Shown in pieces: positions 5,899 through 7,240 of a stretch of DNA of 7,240 nt (position 1 is its first letter; the number at the start of each line of letters is the position of its first letter). Below the pieces are notes generated by a model. It did not search any database. It saw only the letters and a program-made list of their open reading frames with translations, and was not told the DNA's origin. This DNA is from Candidatus Borrarchaeota archaeon. Lineage in GTDB: Archaea; Asgardarchaeota; Sifarchaeia; Borrarchaeales; Borrarchaeaceae. The position numbers and the translations under genes are program-made. The DNA lies in contig JAEORY010000192.1 of NCBI GenBank assembly GCA_016840645.1, positions 1 through 7,240 of the forward strand, in the 5' to 3' direction.

Positions 5899-7107
5899 AT
5901 GTCTAATACAGCTAATAATGTCGAAACGCTTAATGGTAATTTTAAGAAAGTCTACGCTGAGAAACTCAATAAGATTATCCCAAGCTCAGTAAAAATTCTT
6001 CCAGAAATTGATTTTATCCCTTCTGAAAAGATGGGTGGTTTAAACTACAATGTTCCTATTGTTCTTGCAAACGAGCATGGTGTTACTTACGGTGGCGATG
6101 AAGGTGATGCCTTCACACTAGAAGCACCAATCGCTGGTACTGTGAAGCAAGCTACTGTAAAAGGTAATGAGATCGTTCTTCGTTCTTTCCTTTCTTACGG
6201 TGCTGCTTCAAGAGCGCAAAAATCAGAAGGCGCATTCGTTAGAAATACTAAACACCTTGTTGAGAACATGGTTGAGTCAATCACTAAAAAGCTTGAGGCT
6301 GAGTGTCTTTATGGACAAGTTGGTCTTGGTAAGGTTGATTCTGTTGCTTCAAATACTGTAACTATGCAAACTGCAGAGTGGGCATCTGGTATTTGGGTTG
6401 GTTCAGAAAAGATGAAAATTGATTTCTACAACGGTACAACTAAACTTGGAACTGCTCAGATCACTTCTGTTGATCTAAATGCAAGACAACTAACTTTTGA
6501 TAACCTTCCTGCTGGTGTGGCTAACGGTCACGATCTTTACGAAGCTACTGCTTTTGGTAAAGAATTTGCTGGTATTCACAAGATCTTAACTAACACAGGC
6601 ACTCTTTTTGAGATTGATGCTGCTACTTACGATCTTTGGAAATCAACTAACTTTTCAGTTGGTGGTCAACTTTCTTTGCCTAAAATCTCTGAAGGTATTG
6701 CTAAAGCTGCTGGAAAAGGTCTTGACGAAGATATCAAACTTTACGTTTCTCCTCCAACTTGGTCAACTCTAATCTCAGATGTTGCTGCTTTCCGTCAATA
6801 TGACCAAAGCTACAGAGTTTCTGAGGCAGAAGCTGGTCATCAATCAATTAAATTCTATTCTCAAAATGGATCTATCGAAGTTATCCCTCACACTTACGTA
6901 AAAGAAGGATTCGCTTACGGTCTAGTTCTTGACGAATTCGAAAAAGTTGGTTCTACTGATGTAACTTTCAAGATTCCTGACAAAGGTGAAGATTTCTTCC
7001 GTCCTCTTGAAAACGCAGCTGGTTTCGAGCTAAGATGTTACGCAGATTGGGCACTTTTCTGTCACAAGCCTAATAAACAAATTCTTTATACAGGAATCAC
7101 TAACTAG
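5899..7107 (+). CDS. Major capsid protein (HK97-fold, with an inserted domain)
   Basis: This 402-residue protein would form the icosahedral shell. It is recognised by position after scaffold and by stretches I associate with a family of phage capsid proteins. These are VPIVLANEHGVTYGGDEGDAF at about 52-72 and EAPIAGTVKQATVKG at about 75-89 (E-loop region), the long helix near 112-138 ending in ECLYGQVGLG, DLWKSTNFSVGG at 245-256, AAFRQYDQSYR at 296-306, SIKFYSQNGSIEVIPH at 316-331, and AGFELRCYADWALF at 374-387. Residues about 146-215 are beta-rich (VDSVASNTVTMQT, then WASGIWVGSEKMKIDFYNGT, then ITSVDLNARQLTF) and look like a small domain inserted into the core fold, as in relatives of this family. 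The N terminus begins directly with the mature-like sequence; no prodomain or cleavage site is obvious, consistent with a separate scaffold. Codon choice favours GCT, GGT, ACT and CTT more than in terL, fitting high expression. Two stops in tandem (TAG TGA) end the gene. Confidence 0.92.
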   Translation: MSNTANNVETLNGNFKKVYAEKLNKIIPSSVKILPEIDFIPSEKMGGLNYNVPIVLANEHGVTYGGDEGDAFTLEAPIAGTVKQATVKGNEIVLRSFLSYGAASRAQKSEGAFVRNTKHLVENMVESITKKLEAECLYGQVGLGKVDSVASNTVTMQTAEWASGIWVGSEKMKIDFYNGTTKLGTAQITSVDLNARQLTFDNLPAGVANGHDLYEATAFGKEFAGIHKILTNTGTLFEIDAATYDLWKSTNFSVGGQLSLPKISEGIAKAAGKGLDEDIKLYVSPPTWSTLISDVAAFRQYDQSYRVSEAEAGHQSIKFYSQNGSIEVIPHTYVKEGFAYGLVLDEFEKVGSTDVTFKIPDKGEDFFRPLENAAGFELRCYADWALFCHKPNKQILYTGITN

Positions 7108-7128
7108 TGACTTCTCCTTCCAAATTAT

Positions 7129-7158
7129 GGGGCAGCTGCAATGGCTGCCCTTTTTTTT
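7129..7158 (+). terminator. Intrinsic terminator after the capsid gene
   Basis: GGGCAGC (7130-7136) pairs perfectly with GCTGCCC (7144-7150). The stem can extend by G-T wobbles inside (7137 with 7143) and outside (7129 with 7151). Eight Ts follow at 7151-7158. The GC-rich 7 to 8 base-pair stem, short loop and uninterrupted T run make it a textbook Rho-independent terminator on the + strand, 21 bases after the MCP stop. Confidence 0.92.
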
Positions 7159-7184
7159 ATTAAGATTCAACAACTTACACACGA

Positions 7185-7201
7185 TTAACAAGTATAAGTA
7201 G
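7185..7201 (+). promoter_or_regulatory. Candidate phage late promoter, copy 2
   Basis: TTAACAAGTATAAGTAG differs from copy 1 (5341-5357) at one base. It begins 26 bases after the T run of the terminator and 36 bases before ATG 7221, which is where a promoter restarting transcription would be expected. The contained TATAAGTA is one base from the T4 late box TATAAATA. Confidence 0.5.
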
Positions 7202-7220
7202 GACTATTGAGGGTTATTTT

Positions 7221-7240
7221 ATGTCTAAGACCGTAATTAT
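7221..7240 (+). CDS. Start of the next gene, 3' partial
   Basis: ATG 7221 with GAGGG at 7209-7213 (7-base spacing) opens a frame that runs off the window after six complete codons (MSKTVI). The position after the capsid gene suggests another head-completion, tail or structural protein, but too little is visible to assign a function. Confidence 0.65.

Noticed and set aside
6167..6361. 64-codon plus-strand frame inside the capsid gene
   Set aside because: It is a shifted-frame shadow of the MCP coding sequence with a leucine-rich product and no good start signal.

Overview
The window is a stretch of the virion-assembly (late) region of an AT-rich tailed double-stranded DNA bacteriophage, or of a prophage carrying one. 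All supported genes lie on the + strand. They follow the classical head order: small membrane/coiled-coil protein (5' end outside the window), probable small terminase, large terminase (terL), portal, scaffold, small head-associated protein, major capsid protein (MCP), then the first codons of another gene. Most genes have a good Shine-Dalgarno (SD) sequence 5 to 9 bases before the start. This points to a host with conventional SD-led translation (a proteobacterium, Bdellovibrio-like bacterium or firmicute rather than a Bacteroidetes member), but the host cannot be named from sequence alone. No integrase, tRNA, CRISPR array, insertion sequence or defence gene is visible.

Layout. Positions 1-5289 form one tightly packed block (membrane protein, terS-like, terL, portal, scaffold) with gaps of 0 to 58 bases, presumably one transcript entering from upstream. 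Positions 5290-5477 form a 188-base non-coding interval with a hairpin, a promoter-like motif, and a locally GC-rich segment that may hold a 17-codon leader ORF. Positions 5478-7107 are a two-gene cassette for the head-associated protein and the MCP. It is closed by a clear intrinsic terminator at 7129-7158. A second copy of the promoter-like motif follows at 7185-7201, then the next gene starts at ATG 7221.

How the genes work together. The small and large terminase proteins would recognise, cut and pump phage DNA through the portal ring. The scaffold protein would direct assembly of the MCP shell around the portal and then leave. The small protein encoded just before the MCP is a plausible decoration or stabilisation protein. 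Placing the two presumably most abundant proteins behind their own promoter-like element and in front of a strong terminator resembles the gene 10 region of phage T7.

The observation most worth following is the 17-base motif (TTAACAAGTATA, then R, then GTAG) that occurs in the same orientation in both main non-coding gaps, each time ahead of a gene start. It is a candidate phage-specific late promoter. The structured, GC-richer leader between its first copy and the head-associated gene is the second.
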